Assembly: GCF_958298935.1 (NCBI RefSeq)
Contig: NC_084939.1
Location: forward strand, 8,819,501 to 8,883,500
From: Phragmites australis
Lineage: Eukaryota > Streptophyta > Magnoliopsida > Poales > Poaceae
Reading direction: 5' to 3'
DNA: 64,000 bases
The translations under genes and the position numbers were made by a program. This document shows positions 46,481 to 57,650 of this stretch, piece after piece (position 1 is the stretch's first letter; every line of letters starts with the position of its first letter). Below the pieces are notes generated by a model. It was not told where the DNA came from, did no database searches, and saw only the letters and a list, made by a program, of their open reading frames with translations.

Positions 46481-49171
46481 TCAAGACCCATCTTTCTTAG
46501 GGACCAAAAGTACTGGAACAGCACAAGGTGAGAGAGATTCACGAACATACCCTTTGTCCAAAAGCTCTTTTATCTGTCGCTGAATTTCTTTTGTTTCTTC
46601 AGGATTGGTGCGGTAGGCTGGACGATTGGGAAGAGAAGCACCCGGTACCAAATCAATTTGGTGTTCAATTCCGCGTATGGGAGGAAGACCAGCTGGCACC
46701 TCATTGGGAAAAACATCCTCAAAATCCTGTAATAAATCAAGAACAACACTAGGCAGCGACAATGGTAAGTTGTTAGCTGAAAATAGGACCTCCTTGTGCA
46801 AGAGCACAAAGAATGGGGCTGTGGTGTTCCTCACTTCTCTCAAATCACTCTTGCTCACAAATAAACACTCATGTTGTCGTGGCAGTCTTGTATTTTCAGG
46901 AGGCTTTATGTGGCTGGATGGTTTAGGAGTCTCTCCCTTACTATTTTTGTGGCTCTCACATAATTTTCTTTTCTCACTCTCATCTCTTTTCATGCGAGCA
47001 ACATTGGAAGAGTGTATGTCTTCAAGAGATAATGGAACAAGAACCACCTTCTTCTCTTTGTGAATAAATGTGTATTTGTTCGACCGGCCGAAGTGCATAG
47101 AATCCACATCAAATTGCCATGGACGACCCAGAAGTAAGTGGCATGCTTGCATAGGAACAATATCACAATCAACCTCATCATGATAGTCACCAATTGAGAA
47201 TGACAAGCGGACCATGGATGAAACCTTCACTGTCCCTGAATTATTCAACCATTGCATATGGTACGGGTGTGGATGGCGACGTGTTTGCAGGCCAAGCTTC
47301 TCAACAAGCAAGGCACTAACAATATTGTTGCAGCTCCCACCATCAATTATAAATCTGCACACCTGTCCTTTCACTTTGCATCGTGATTGAAACAAATTAT
47401 GGAGCTTCCCTTGCTCAGCTGCAACTAATTGAGTAGAAAGAACTCGTCGAACCACCAACGACTGGTCTGGTGCATTCAAAATATAAGCACGCACGGTGGA
47501 AGTTGTAGCAGACCCAAATGAACTATCATGTCGGGGCGAAATAGGAGCCTCCAAATAATTAATATCAGCAAGCAAATCATCAAAATCGGCACTAGTGATT
47601 TCCTCTGGATTTGGAGGAATAACAGCTTGTGGTATGTCCTCCTGAGCAACATGTGGAATAGACTGAATGGCCAAACAATTCAATCCCAGCTCATATTCAC
47701 CATCCTCAGCGTGATACTCACAAGTTTTGAGATTCTCATCTGCTAATGCCAGGATATTGTGCTCCTCCTCCTCGTCACTCTGAGAATCATAAGAACCATC
47801 AGCAAGTGCTATAATTGTACGCCTATTGGGGCATTCAGCTTGCTTATGCCCATGACCACCACACTTAAAACACTCAATCCTACTTGTCTTCCTTTGGGCT
47901 GCTGCAGGAGAGGAGTTGGACTGATTGGAACTCACAGCTTTGCCTTTCGCATCAAATTGTTTGGCAGAAGATGAAACAGAACGAGAAGTTGCACGAGAGG
48001 AAGGTGTAGAAGCTGCATGAGATGAAGGTGTGTGTGCCCCTGATCCGTGCTGTTGTGAATTGCGCCATGGAGTAGAACTGTTATGAGCTGAAAAAGAAAC
48101 ATGGTTTTTATAAGATTCAACAAGCTGCCGTTCTGCCCGTTTTGCAAAATGAACTAATTCTGTTAGAGTTGTGTAGTTTGTCATGTCCACTTTATGGGCA
48201 ATTGGTTTATTGAGTCCAACCAAGAACCGAGCCATCGTGGATTCCTCATCCTCAGTGATTCCTGTACGGAGTAGGCACATTTCCATTTCTTGAAAATATT
48301 CATCAACGCTGCGAGTACCCTGCACAAGGCGTTTGAGCCGCAAATGTAAGTCACGGGTATAATATGCAGGAACAAAACGACGTCTCATTTCCCTCTTCAT
48401 TTCATCCCATGTGATACGATCATGTCCAACTCGATGGAATTCTGCGCGAATTTGGTTCCACCAAGTTAAAGCATAACCTTTGAACTCAATGGCAGCAAGC
48501 TTTGCTTTCTTTTCAGCAGGGTAATCATACAAATCAAATATCTGGTCCACCTTGGTCTCCCACTCAAAGTAATCATCTGCATTCTCCTTCCCACTAAAAG
48601 CAGGAATAGACACTTTGACTCTCCCCAAACCATCGTCCTCACGACGACGTTCATGATCACCATGTCGCGGAGCACGATGGCCATCATGACCAGCAAACTG
48701 GTGGGCACCAAAAGCACCAAAGCAACCAAAGTGAGCACCTCCACGGTGTTCATAACCACCACGATGACCATGGTGATCTTCACGGTAGTCGTCATGATCA
48801 TCAAAATCACCATCAAAACCTGCAGTCTCTAGCAAAGGAACACGCCGTGCACGGCCAAAAAAGTTTGGCCTCATATTAGGTGCACCAAAATTGTCAAAAC
48901 CAGCACCATGACCTCGACCACCACCACGTCCTCGTCCACCGCCTCCTGCAGCTGCATGACGTGCAGCCTCAGCCTGAAGACGAGCAACCTCGGCCTCCAA
49001 GGCAGTAGGATCATCATCCTCAACATGTTGTCCATCATCATGTTGGTCCTCCATGTTTGGTGCATGGCCAAAATCATGCTGAAGTGCTTGCAGTTGTTGT
49101 GTCAATTGATTCATTTGTGCCCGCATTTCCTGAAACTCCGCTGCCGAAATTGGACCATTTGGATCTGCCAT
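46481..49171 (-). CDS. gag-protease frame with the start of RT
   Basis: An 896-codon frame starting MADPNGPISAAEFQEM, which looks like the natural start. It has an N-terminal coiled-coil-like segment (10-75), a Gly/Arg/His/Asp-rich part (75-180) and a retrotransposon gag capsid-type domain (185-355, VKVSIPAFSGK...). A CCHC zinc knuckle uses Cys434, Cys437, His442 and Cys447. The protease has its active-site Asp610 in IIDGGS, a form usual for this clade. The beginning of RT lies from about 815. It ends in TGA at 46481-46483, at a place in RT (VPKKDGS) where relatives continue with Trp. The product would form particles, but pol could not be made unless the stop is read through. Confidence 0.9.
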   Translation of the reverse strand: MADPNGPISAAEFQEMRAQMNQLTQQLQALQHDFGHAPNMEDQHDDGQHVEDDDPTALEAEVARLQAEAARHAAAGGGGRGRGGGRGHGAGFDNFGAPNMRPNFFGRARRVPLLETAGFDGDFDDHDDYREDHHGHRGGYEHRGGAHFGCFGAFGAHQFAGHDGHRAPRHGDHERRREDDGLGRVKVSIPAFSGKENADDYFEWETKVDQIFDLYDYPAEKKAKLAAIEFKGYALTWWNQIRAEFHRVGHDRITWDEMKREMRRRFVPAYYTRDLHLRLKRLVQGTRSVDEYFQEMEMCLLRTGITEDEESTMARFLVGLNKPIAHKVDMTNYTTLTELVHFAKRAERQLVESYKNHVSFSAHNSSTPWRNSQQHGSGAHTPSSHAASTPSSRATSRSVSSSAKQFDAKGKAVSSNQSNSSPAAAQRKTSRIECFKCGGHGHKQAECPNRRTIIALADGSYDSQSDEEEEHNILALADENLKTCEYHAEDGEYELGLNCLAIQSIPHVAQEDIPQAVIPPNPEEITSADFDDLLADINYLEAPISPRHDSSFGSATTSTVRAYILNAPDQSLVVRRVLSTQLVAAEQGKLHNLFQSRCKVKGQVCRFIIDGGSCNNIVSALLVEKLGLQTRRHPHPYHMQWLNNSGTVKVSSMVRLSFSIGDYHDEVDCDIVPMQACHLLLGRPWQFDVDSMHFGRSNKYTFIHKEKKVVLVPLSLEDIHSSNVARMKRDESEKRKLCESHKNSKGETPKPSSHIKPPENTRLPRQHECLFVSKSDLREVRNTTAPFFVLLHKEVLFSANNLPLSLPSVVLDLLQDFEDVFPNEVPAGLPPIRGIEHQIDLVPGASLPNRPAYRTNPEETKEIQRQIKELLDKGYVRESLSPCAVPVLLVPKKDGS

Positions 49172-50074
49172 GTTAGCGTAGAAAAGAAAAGATATATATA
49201 GATGGGGAATATATGTGGAGTCACTCCCTCATCACTTGCTGAACAAGTTCTTTCTCTTCCTGAAGGGTCAGTAACCGGGGCAGCAATCTGCAGTGGAAGA
49301 GTGATTGTAACAGAGACGACGGTGCAACAGCTCACGATGCTTTGAGTAGAGTGTGGTGGGGTAAAATATATGTGTAGTGCACTGAAAAGGAGTGATGCAA
49401 AATCGAATAATAATCCAAAAGAGAAACACAAGTCTAAGTTGCTGATCACAAAGAAAAAAATAGGTGGAAAGTAAAGGAACAAGGTAAAAGAAGTGGAGGG
49501 AAAACAACAATTGGCACCAATCGAACTGCTGCTCAAACCCCTATTTTCTTGCAAATACTCATACGTCTCTTTTCTTTAAAACAGAATTCTTTTCTTTAGC
49601 TGAAACACTTTTTTTTTGTTCTTTCTTTGTACTCTTTTTTTTTTTTGGGGGGAACCTCTTGACAAACAGCATACAACTTTCAATTAAGGGTGGCGCAGAA
49701 ATGACAAACAAAGTGTCGGTGCCGATTGTTAGACTGATTTGGAAGCAATCAAGAGTGGGATGGGTGGGTTTCTTTTTTGTGTGTGTATGTTTCAGAGGGA
49801 AAAAGAAGATGAAAAGATCAAAGGTAAAAGTCAGGATAAAACTGGAGAAAGGAGAAAAACGAAATTCAGATCAGGAGAAATCAGACCAAGAAAAATCAGC
49901 AAATAGACAAGCCTCAAAGGATTGAAAACTCGATGATGCAAACAACAATTCAGCGCAAAAGAGAGAGGCTATAGGTCTGTATATATGTATTTTTTTTTGG
50001 GGCTATTTGTGGGCTGTAGGTATAAAAAAAATCTATCCTACCAAATTAAGAACGATCCTACCGAGTAAACGGAG
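49172..50074 (-). other. 5' leader of the CRM-like element
   Basis: About 0.9 kb between the primer-binding site and the gag ATG. It contains oligo-T/oligo-A runs (49585-49640) and small open frames without motifs (49111-49554 minus, 49659-49925 plus). Leader lengths like this are normal for gypsy elements. Confidence 0.7.
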
Positions 50075-50086
50075 GCTCTGACACCA
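50075..50086 (-). other. Primer-binding site of the CRM-like element
   Basis: The minus strand reads TGGTGTCAGAGC two bases after the LTR end. It matches the 3' end of initiator tRNA-Met (TGGTATCAGAGC) except at one base. Confidence 0.85.
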
Positions 50087-50088
50087 GA

Positions 50089-50942
50089 TGATGGGCACTC
50101 GTCTATGGATCACGTGTGACGAGTAGTTGTGGCCCGATCTTCTCGAAGGATCCACGAAATTGATAACTATCGCTGCGTGACCTGGTGAAGAGGCAGTGCA
50201 CCGCGAGTCTGCACACGCGACGAACTACCGAGACAATCACCCTTCCACGTACCGACGAAGCCAGCCCACGCAATCACACCATAAAGATGTGAAGGCACAA
50301 ACTGGGTGAACCGCAGTTCGGCGTTCTACAACTCCCTCAGGAATCGAAAGAACAAGTTTGCAAGCCTCTCAAGACTCACATGGAAAGAAGAACTCAAATA
50401 GTTTGTACTTCTGAATTGACAGCCAAAAAAAAAGTCCTCTTGTCATCTATTACATGGCTATATATAGCACTAGTGGAGTCTTCAGTTCAGATTAAAAAAA
50501 TAAATGAAAACATGCAGTAGGAAGTCACAGCAATCCTTGCATTCATGGCCTAGTGGAGCTCTCTTGATGTTTGGACTTCATTTGCATGCAGCTCCACATG
50601 CGAAACAGCAATCTGAAGGTTTTATTTACTATGTATAGCAGCTGAATGATTCCTCTTTTCTATGCACGTCCAGGCTCCTTAGTCCATATAGTTGGAGGGC
50701 AGAAACCATCATCATCCCATGTCCGTTCGTGCACTCCATCATTCCTAAGAACATTAAAACAAGTACTCAAAAGCATAGGCTCATCCAAAGTAATTTGATT
50801 ATTTAACACAAGGTTAGCGTTCACCTGAGAGTGAATTTCCTTCTCCAATTGTTTGGCTCTGCTCCTTGTAATTGGACCCACTATATCAGATGCACTTTTA
50901 TTAGGAGGTGGAGAAGAGTGGCTGCTAGGGATGTCCTCATCA
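50089..50942 (-). repeat. 5' LTR (promoter LTR) of the CRM-like element, 854 bp
   Basis: Matches the 3' LTR with four transitions. A TATATATA box at 50459-50466 is the likely core promoter for leftward transcription. Because the pol C-terminus is encoded in the LTR, the LTR also carries an open frame that joins the flanking Tekay-like gag, giving a chimeric 139-codon frame at 50660-51079 that is not a gene. Confidence 0.95.
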
Positions 50943-51738
50943 GGGATGAAGGAGGTTGACTCTCCGCCCGTGTGCATTGAGAGCTCCCGCGCGCCCATGG
51001 AAGGCGACGAGACCCTCTTGTGCTTCTTCTCCTCCTGGTGGTTTTTCAGCTTGAACTCGACCATGAGGGAGGTGCTCACTAACTTATTGAAGTCAGTGAA
51101 CTCATGAGCCGATAGTCGTTCCCATCTTGGAGTTGAGGTCGTTCACAAAGCAGTATTGCTTCTGCTCGTCGGTTTTTGACCTCATCCTGAGCATACTATG
51201 CAAGGTGATTGAACACATGCACATATTCCATCATCAATATGCCTCCTTGCTTGAGGTCCATAAACTCCTGCCTCATGATCTCCATAAGGCCCTTAGAAAT
51301 ATGAAAGTCGCAGAATGCCTGGCGGAATTCCGCCCATGACACCCGGTGATTGGCGGGGTATATGACCAAAAAGTTGGACCACCGCGTGCCCGTCGCACCC
51401 TGAAGCTGATGGGCGGCGAGGAGTGCCATCTTATGGTCCTCGCATTGAAGGAGAGCAAGCTTCTGCTCGATAGTCCGAAGCCAGTGGTCGGCATCCAAAG
51501 GATCATCAGCCCGTGTGAAGGTGGGCGGCTGAGTCCATAGAAAATTTGAGAAGTCATCTCGGCGTCCAGCTCTACCTCCTCCTTGAGGGGCTATGTTATG
51601 CATGAGAGCTTCAAGGAGTGTCATCTGAGCTTAATGGTTTTCCTCAATTTGCATGAGCACATCCACCATACTCGGTGATGGAGGTAGCGGAGGATTGTTC
51701 TCATTAGAACCCTCAGGAAGGTCCTGGCAGGTTCTCAT
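50943..51738 (-). pseudogene. gag remnant of the Tekay-like element
   Basis: ATG at 51738 (MRTCQDLPEGSN), then stops, then a 142-codon frame (51624-51196) with FLWTQPPTFTRADDPLDADHWLRTIEQKL, a capsid-type retrotransposon gag sequence common in grass Del/Tekay elements, ending FMDLKQGGILMMEYVHVFNHLA. The sequence continues to 50943 (KLKNHQEEKK...GGESTSF), where the CRM-like element interrupts it; the next gag part is on the other side at 43257. Confidence 0.8.
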
Positions 51739-52570
51739 CCTAGTGTGATGATAAGATGAAAGAAATGAAAGGTCAAATCCCGACATCGCATACTAGCATT
51801 AGTCGGATACCATTCACTTGGATCCCATAAAGTAATATATTTTTAGATTCTGCCAGGTGCAGAGAGTCTGCACATTTTTATGGAGGATCCGCAGTTGGAC
51901 AAAAATACAAGTTAGATCTTGACAAGGGAAAATGCATGCTCAAAAATTTGGTGTAAAATGAACAACATAATATGGAAGCATGCTCAATCCTTATCTTCAC
52001 ATTTCTTTCCTGAATGCATCTCTCCCCAAACAATCATCACAAACACATACATCACCTTTCGCATGAAGAGAATTAGTATTCACTCGAATGGTGCTTGTGC
52101 AACTCGCCGCACAACTGATGCTTCATACGTTGTCACCAACATATTCACTTCTCGTACCGTCATCTTACGGGACACCCCATGTAATTGCCATATGGGTAGA
52201 CGACCATATCTACCATTGTATGGTGGATGTTCATACGTTATTGCTAATGTATTCACTTTTCGTATGATTACCGTATGGAACACACTGGACCCCTACCTCG
52301 CACCGTGTTATATTTGGTTATTTACTCAAATCTGGTCGAGCCCCCGATTCTTACCGCTATCGGGATGTGGTGATGCAACATAATGAGAAACAACACAATT
52401 GCATAAACAAACAAACCAAGCATGCGCTACACTTAGGGGCATAATATAGCAAGTTCATACATATTAATCATGAGGAGGCATAAAAGAAACTTTAGTGCAT
52501 TGCTTTAGTGGGTTTTGATACACTTACTAAACAACGCTCTAATCATTTTAGGCTATTTCATTAAACCAAA

Positions 52571-52581
52571 CTCTGATACCA
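52571..52581 (-). other. Primer-binding site of the Tekay-like element
   Basis: The minus strand reads TGGTATCAGAG, a perfect match to the initiator tRNA-Met primer site, three bases from the LTR end. Confidence 0.9.
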
Positions 52582-52584
52582 TGC

Positions 52585-53765
52585 TGTAAGGAACCGTACA
52601 AACAATATTCTAATTATTTATTAAATCAATCATTTATTTAATCATGATTTCAACGATTAACTAGAATACTATTTTGGTAGTCCTGGCACGTGTTTTATGC
52701 CCAAGATCGGAACACATGTCTTTCCAACATAGAACGTCACAACCAAGCTTAAGAAAGAGCGAGTAATTAACTTATATTACAAGTTCTTAAGCATGCATGA
52801 AGTTATTACAATTTACAACAAAAGAGAGTTAGGAGGAGACTAAAACCTGCTCATTTCCTAACCAACAAAAGAAATTAAGCAGCGAAAGACTACAAACTAT
52901 ACAACAAAAGGAGGATGGAGCCATATGCCCTTAGGCTCCATCACAAAAAGCACGACCTCACAGTAGTTGCCTACTCAAGCCCGCCACCACCCTCAGCAGG
53001 CATGAAGTAGCCAAAGACCAACTCCTCCTCGGTGGTAACACCTGAAATAGCAGCGTGAGTACTAAGATACTTGCAAGACTTAATCCATAATGAGCACTTA
53101 TAAATAGCCCGACTCCAAAGATTATGCATTTTGATGTTAACAAGGATGCGGCCACATGGTTAAGTAAATTTCATATGTGAAAGTAACTTTAACATACACA
53201 TTTGTGAGCATCTATACTTGACCAATGTAATAAACTAGCCCCATAAACATCAACTGAACATAATGTAAACGGAACCATAGTAGTAACATCTCTAATGAAC
53301 CATCTCAACATCTCAACTAGACTATCCAGGTTCTGGCCGAGTTGAGTTCTAAAGTGTTTTCCCTAGTCGATTCGAGTCGCATGCTAAATCTATGCAACAT
53401 CAACATGTATATGCCCTATCCAAAGGGTTCTAGACTTAATTTGCACCCTAAACCCTAACGATTTCTAAATACAATTCAAAGGGGTTTTCTCTAAGCTACC
53501 TAGACTATCCGGGTTGAATCTAGGGTATCAGGGTTGTCCAGATAGGCTGCTTTGACGGGGAAATCTCGGCTGATTTTATTTGCGAGCCTCTCCAAATAAA
53601 AGGGGGACATGTTTGAGATAATTCATAGAGTCTAGAACTCACTCACCAACCTAGCAACACGATTCCTAACACAAATCTTACTCAAATCCTCGTCTTAGCT
53701 CCAAAGCTCAAGAACTCAAGAACTCCGCTACAACTCGAAATCGACCAACCAAATCATGCATTCAC
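52585..53765 (-). repeat. 5' LTR of the Tekay-like element, deleted and truncated
   Basis: Matches the 3' LTR from its TGTAAGGAACC end for about 0.73 kb (to about 53315). It then skips roughly 1.2 kb of the 3' LTR and resumes at CCAGGTTCTGGCCGAGTTGAG (38460 equivalent), until it stops matching at 53765. The last 0.58 kb (38899-39476 equivalent), the upstream part of the LTR in its own orientation, is missing. Confidence 0.85.
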
Positions 53766-55030
53766 GAGGGGGGAGATTGCAAGTATGTAAATGCGGAAAT
53801 GTAAAGATGGTAGAGAGAGCAAACTTGGCACAAGGGATTTTTATCCTGTGGTATCGATGGTATAAACGCCACCCCTAATCCATGTTGGAGCAGCCACCTA
53901 GACTATAGCTCCCGAACAGCACCCGAACATGACCCTTGAGCCACCCAGGCCTCAAGTAGGTTGAGCCACAAAGGCAAGGCCTCACCACAAGCCTCTCTTC
54001 AGGTCACTTGATGCCATCTTCACTTCGAAGCTTAAGCCACCATAGCAAGGGTCTCCGCATACCCATACAAGCATCTTGCTGCCGCTCCACACCAAGTCAG
54101 ATGGTCAACAAGTATGAGCCACCAAGGCTTACAGTGCCAGTAAGTCACCAAGACTCTATGGTGTTGGCGTACCACTTGGTATAATATAGGATCACCCATT
54201 GATCCCCTCTCTAGGTAGCAACACCTAGCAACAACTCTCTCTAGGCCTATTAGCCTTAATCGCTCCCTAATCTTATGCTTAATTGCCTTGGATGATCACT
54301 TTTGGCACTTTGGTGGCTTGAATGTCTTCTCAAGTGTCTATGACCACACTCAAATGGCCAAGTGGGGGGTATTTATAGCCTCAATCTCATGAACTAGCCG
54401 TTGCTCCAACGGTTAAAAAGACTATGATCACCAGATGATCCGGCATCAACAACAGTACAAATACCAGACCATCCAGCGTGTACAGTAGTAAAAACTAGCA
54501 GTTAGAACTACACTCAGACTCATTGTGAACACCGGATATTCCGGTGTTAATTTGAACTCCATTGTTGGACTATTCAAATTGTATACTTGAGCCAACCGAG
54601 CCACTTCTCACTGAGCATTGTCTGGCATGTATATCTTTTGATCACTGGACCATCCGACGTGCGCAAATCTCTTCACTGAAAATCTTCTAGAAAATACTCC
54701 GGCGTACTCAATCTTCATCGCCGGACCATCTAGCGTATATACCTTTCAACTATCTTCTGAGAATGCTTCAGCATTAACAAACCTCTAAGCACCGCACCAT
54801 TCGGCGTATACAAAACTACCAGGGAAAATGCTCTGGCATGTACAAACGCCTCATTGCAATCTGGCATGTACAATTTTCCTGGGACTTATCCAATTCAATC
54901 TAATCTTTGTCCCACTTTGGCAGCTTCTTCATGTATTGCATCCATGAAACCTACTAAACCATATACTTAACAATCATGTTAGTCGCATTGATTATGTTGT
55001 CATAAGCCACCAAAATCACAAACATGCCCT
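53766..55030 (-). mobile_element. Probable LTR remnant of another retrotransposon (copia-like)
   Basis: Non-coding sequence with repeated CCGGA.CATCCGGCGT-type phrases and a GTTGTCATAAGCCACCAAAA stretch near its right end. I associate this style with LTRs of grass SIRE/Maximus copia elements in minus orientation. No partner LTR is visible, so family and limits are uncertain. Confidence 0.35.
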
Positions 55031-56245
55031 AAAAGGGTGTGAGATCATGTGATGAAAAATTGGTTTGGATCATGAAATTGGTACAGCAAAGTAATTTAGC
55101 TTAGTGATATTAGGATAATGTTCATGAGTTACTAAGTTACTTCTTAGATATGCTTATACGATGGTGTTAGCATAGAGATGATGCAATATACTCGTGTGAG
55201 TAGTGTTGCATGAACTAATCTTGAGTCAAGATGGGAAGGACTTGTGCTCGTATTCATTTGTTGATTCATGTGCAGATGTTTCTTGAAAGCAAACGTGGTT
55301 GATGACGGATCAGCAAACTAAGTTCGGGGGAGGAATTGAGGTTCAGCTACTAGGTTCAGGAGGAACTAAGGTCATAGTGATCGAAGATGTCATTATGGAT
55401 GCTTGGGCTAGAGAACAGTGTACATGAAGATAAGGTTGTGTGTGTGCAACTAGGTGCATTGTGGAGAATGGCAGATGTACGCGAGGTCGTGGGCACCCAG
55501 ATTGTGTGTTCGGATGATGGAGTCGTTTGAGTACATGGCAAGTTCAGGCTACAGTCTGATTGGTCGAATAGTCCAGTCCCATAATGAATTGAGTGCTAGT
55601 CTGAGTTGGACTCGAGCACGAATTGGATTTGATTATGGGTGGACATGTCCTTGTATGGTTTGTGTCCAAGTAGGATACGTCCAGTTTGTTTCCAAACCAA
55701 GGACGGTTTGGAGGCTATATATTGAGAGGGTCTCGGTAAGGGTAAGGAGAGCCAAGAACAAGATCAAATTTAGACTTTTGATCTAGAGAGTAGATGTTCC
55801 TAGGGTTTGAGATTTCATGGAAATCTTTGTTGGATTCTTTGGAGAGGCATCTTGTAAACTCATCAATGCATTGAAAATCAAGTTTTGCAAGTTGATTAGT
55901 TCTGATTCATAATTTTCTTTCTGTTCTATATTCTGCATACATGGTTTTGGGTTTCGATTAATTTCATTTTTCTATCAAGTTTCATCTTGGTTTAATCCAT
56001 CTAAAACCTTGCTAGAATATCTAGTGTTTGATCTAAGAAAATTTTGAGTGGTTTTGATTTGATCTTAAGTAGCTTTTTGGTCAACTTGACTAGGTTTTGA
56101 TCTACTCGATCCTTGTTGATGTAGCCTGCTTTGACTAGTCATAATTTTTTATCCATATATTAGATTGACTTGATTCTTGTTGGGTTAGTTTTGTATTTGA
56201 ATCTAGTTTCAGCTGAACAAATTTGAGGGCAATTAGACCAGCGGA
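55031..56245 (+). other. LTR-like or leader sequence before the copia remnant
   Basis: No coding sequence. A CTATATATTGAG box at about 55724, followed by GAGAGCCAAGAACAAG and an AATGCATTGAAAATCAAG stretch near 55865, has the look of an LTR promoter and RNA end. The open frame at 55454-55786 has no recognisable motif. I could not find a matching LTR downstream of the copia pol region. Confidence 0.35.
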
Positions 56246-57650
56246 TCTAATTTGTTTGATTCAACTTCCTATTCTAATTACTTAATTCTAGAATTGAAGT
56301 TGCATGATGCTAACGCTAGAGTTCCTCAAATAACTAATGACATGATTACTCATGAGGTTCTTTCATGAACTAATTGTCGTAAACAAAAGGAACTCATGAA
56401 TGTTACTTGTAATAAGTGTCCAGCTCTTTCTAAATAGGTTGATTACTTGAAAGGAACTTTGGAACGTTTTTCTAAGGAAAAGAAAAATCTAAACCTGATT
56501 TTAGGTTCATTTAACTCAAGCACATGTATAAAAGGTTTAGGTTTTGATCCTTATGCTCATTCTAAGACAAAAACACTCACTGTTGTCAGGGCTCTTAGTA
56601 GTGGCAAAGTTTAAGCATTGCAAAATGTGTGTATGAGAAAGAGAGGAAGTGGAGTTTCTCAAAGATGCTATGAATACGGTGATCTCAACCATATTCGTTC
56701 CAATTGTCCTAAGCTTGCAAAGAACGCATCAAAAGAGGAGAAGGAGAAAAAAAAGTGTTTGATCAATGACAAGAAGAATAAGAGCTTTCTCAACCATAAG
56801 GTTGTGCATCGAGTTCTTTCGGCACTCGAACAAATCAACTTGAGTGATGTTGATTTGGAGAGTAGCGAGGATGACACAACATCCAACAGGAAGACATTGC
56901 ATGATGTGACTGGGTTGTGTCTCATGGCAAGCAACAAAGAAAGCTCAACCGAGGATGAACTTGATAACGACAGTAACGAGGTATTACCTACTTACGATGA
57001 TCTATCTAATGCTGTTGTTCGTCTTGGTACACTCTTAGAGAAATGTAACAAAAAAAAATTAAGAAACATGATGTTTTAATTGAATTATAGAATTCTGAAA
57101 TTGCAAGACTTAAGATTTTAATTTCTGATGATTATACTTGCAAGTTATGTGACTTAATTTATACTGAGCTCACTTCTCTTATAGATGTTCATGCTCCTAC
57201 TCTTGAGAAACTCATAGAAGAAATTGAGAAGAATGAGAAACTTGTTGTCTTAAATTGCAGACAAGTTAAAATGATAGTCGTTCAACGTCTAATTTGTTTG
57301 ATTCAACTTCCTATTCTAATTACTTAATTCTAGAATTGAAATTGCATGAAGCTAATGCTAGAGTTTCTCAAATAACTAATGACATGATTGCTCATGAGGT
57401 TCTTTCATGAACTAATAGTCGTAAACAAAAGAAACTCATGAATGTTACTTGTAATAAGTGCCCAACTCTTTCTAAACAGGTTGATTACTTGAAAGGAACT
57501 TTAGAACGTTTTTCTAAGGGAAAGAAAAATCTAAACCTGATTTTAGGTTCATTTAACTCAAGCACATGTAAACAAGGTTTAGGTTTTGATCCTTATGCTC
57601 ATTCTAAGACAAAAACACTCACTATTGTCAGGGCTCTTAGTAGTGGCAAA
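56246..57650 (+). pseudogene. Copia gag remnant with internal duplication
   Basis: A 363-bp segment occurs twice (56246-56608 and 57288-57650, exact offset 1,042 bp). Between them is a 153-codon frame (56618-57079) with a zinc-knuckle-like CYEYGDLNHIRSNCPK. The second Cys of the CCHC motif is Tyr, and an acidic, Lys-rich tail follows. The second copy continues into a 135-codon frame (57438-57845) ending with CTNCCRNGHLVDFCF, a second CCHC-like motif. Gag of this type binds RNA and packages it. Several stops interrupt it. Confidence 0.75.

Larger units (their letters stand above)
43258..50942 (-). mobile_element. Young CRM-like Ty3/gypsy retrotransposon, 7,685 bp
   Basis: Two 854-bp LTRs (43258-44111 and 50089-50942) match throughout; I count four differences, all transitions. 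The 5-bp GGGAT occurs on both sides (43253-43257 and 50943-50947). The primer-binding site, polypurine tract, gag, protease, RT, RNase H and integrase are all present on the minus strand in the usual order. The LTR starts TGATGAGGACATCC, integrase ends with [17 protein letters not shown], and the frame continues into the 3' LTR through a [11 protein letters not shown] motif. These resemble group A centromeric retrotransposons (CRM/CRR) of grasses; that assignment is from memory of the family, not a search. Confidence 0.85.
36482..53765 (-). mobile_element. Tekay/Del-like Ty3/gypsy retrotransposon, decayed, with nested insertion
   Basis: Minus-strand element. Its 3' LTR is 36482-39476, its polypurine tract 39477-39490, its primer-binding site 52571-52581, and its damaged 5' LTR 52585-53765. 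Remaining gag, protease, RT, RNase H, integrase and chromodomain pieces are in canonical order when read leftward. The integrase C-terminus ends with a chromodomain-like WSNHSEDEATWEREDWLR stretch, pointing to a chromovirus of Tekay/Del type. The gag frame is split at 43257/50943 by another element. The left flank gives CAGGA (36477-36481) as the expected target duplication; the right partner is lost because the 5' LTR is truncated. Confidence 0.85.

Noticed and set aside
46626..47063. 145-codon plus-strand frame opposite the gag-protease frame
   Set aside because: It lies antisense to a well-supported 896-codon gag-protease frame and has no recognisable motif.
50660..51079. Host gene of 139 codons
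   Set aside because: It is a chance fusion of LTR-encoded pol tail and the Tekay-like gag across an insertion junction.
55454..55786. 110-codon frame before the copia remnant
   Set aside because: It lies in LTR-like sequence with a TATA box and has no recognisable motif.
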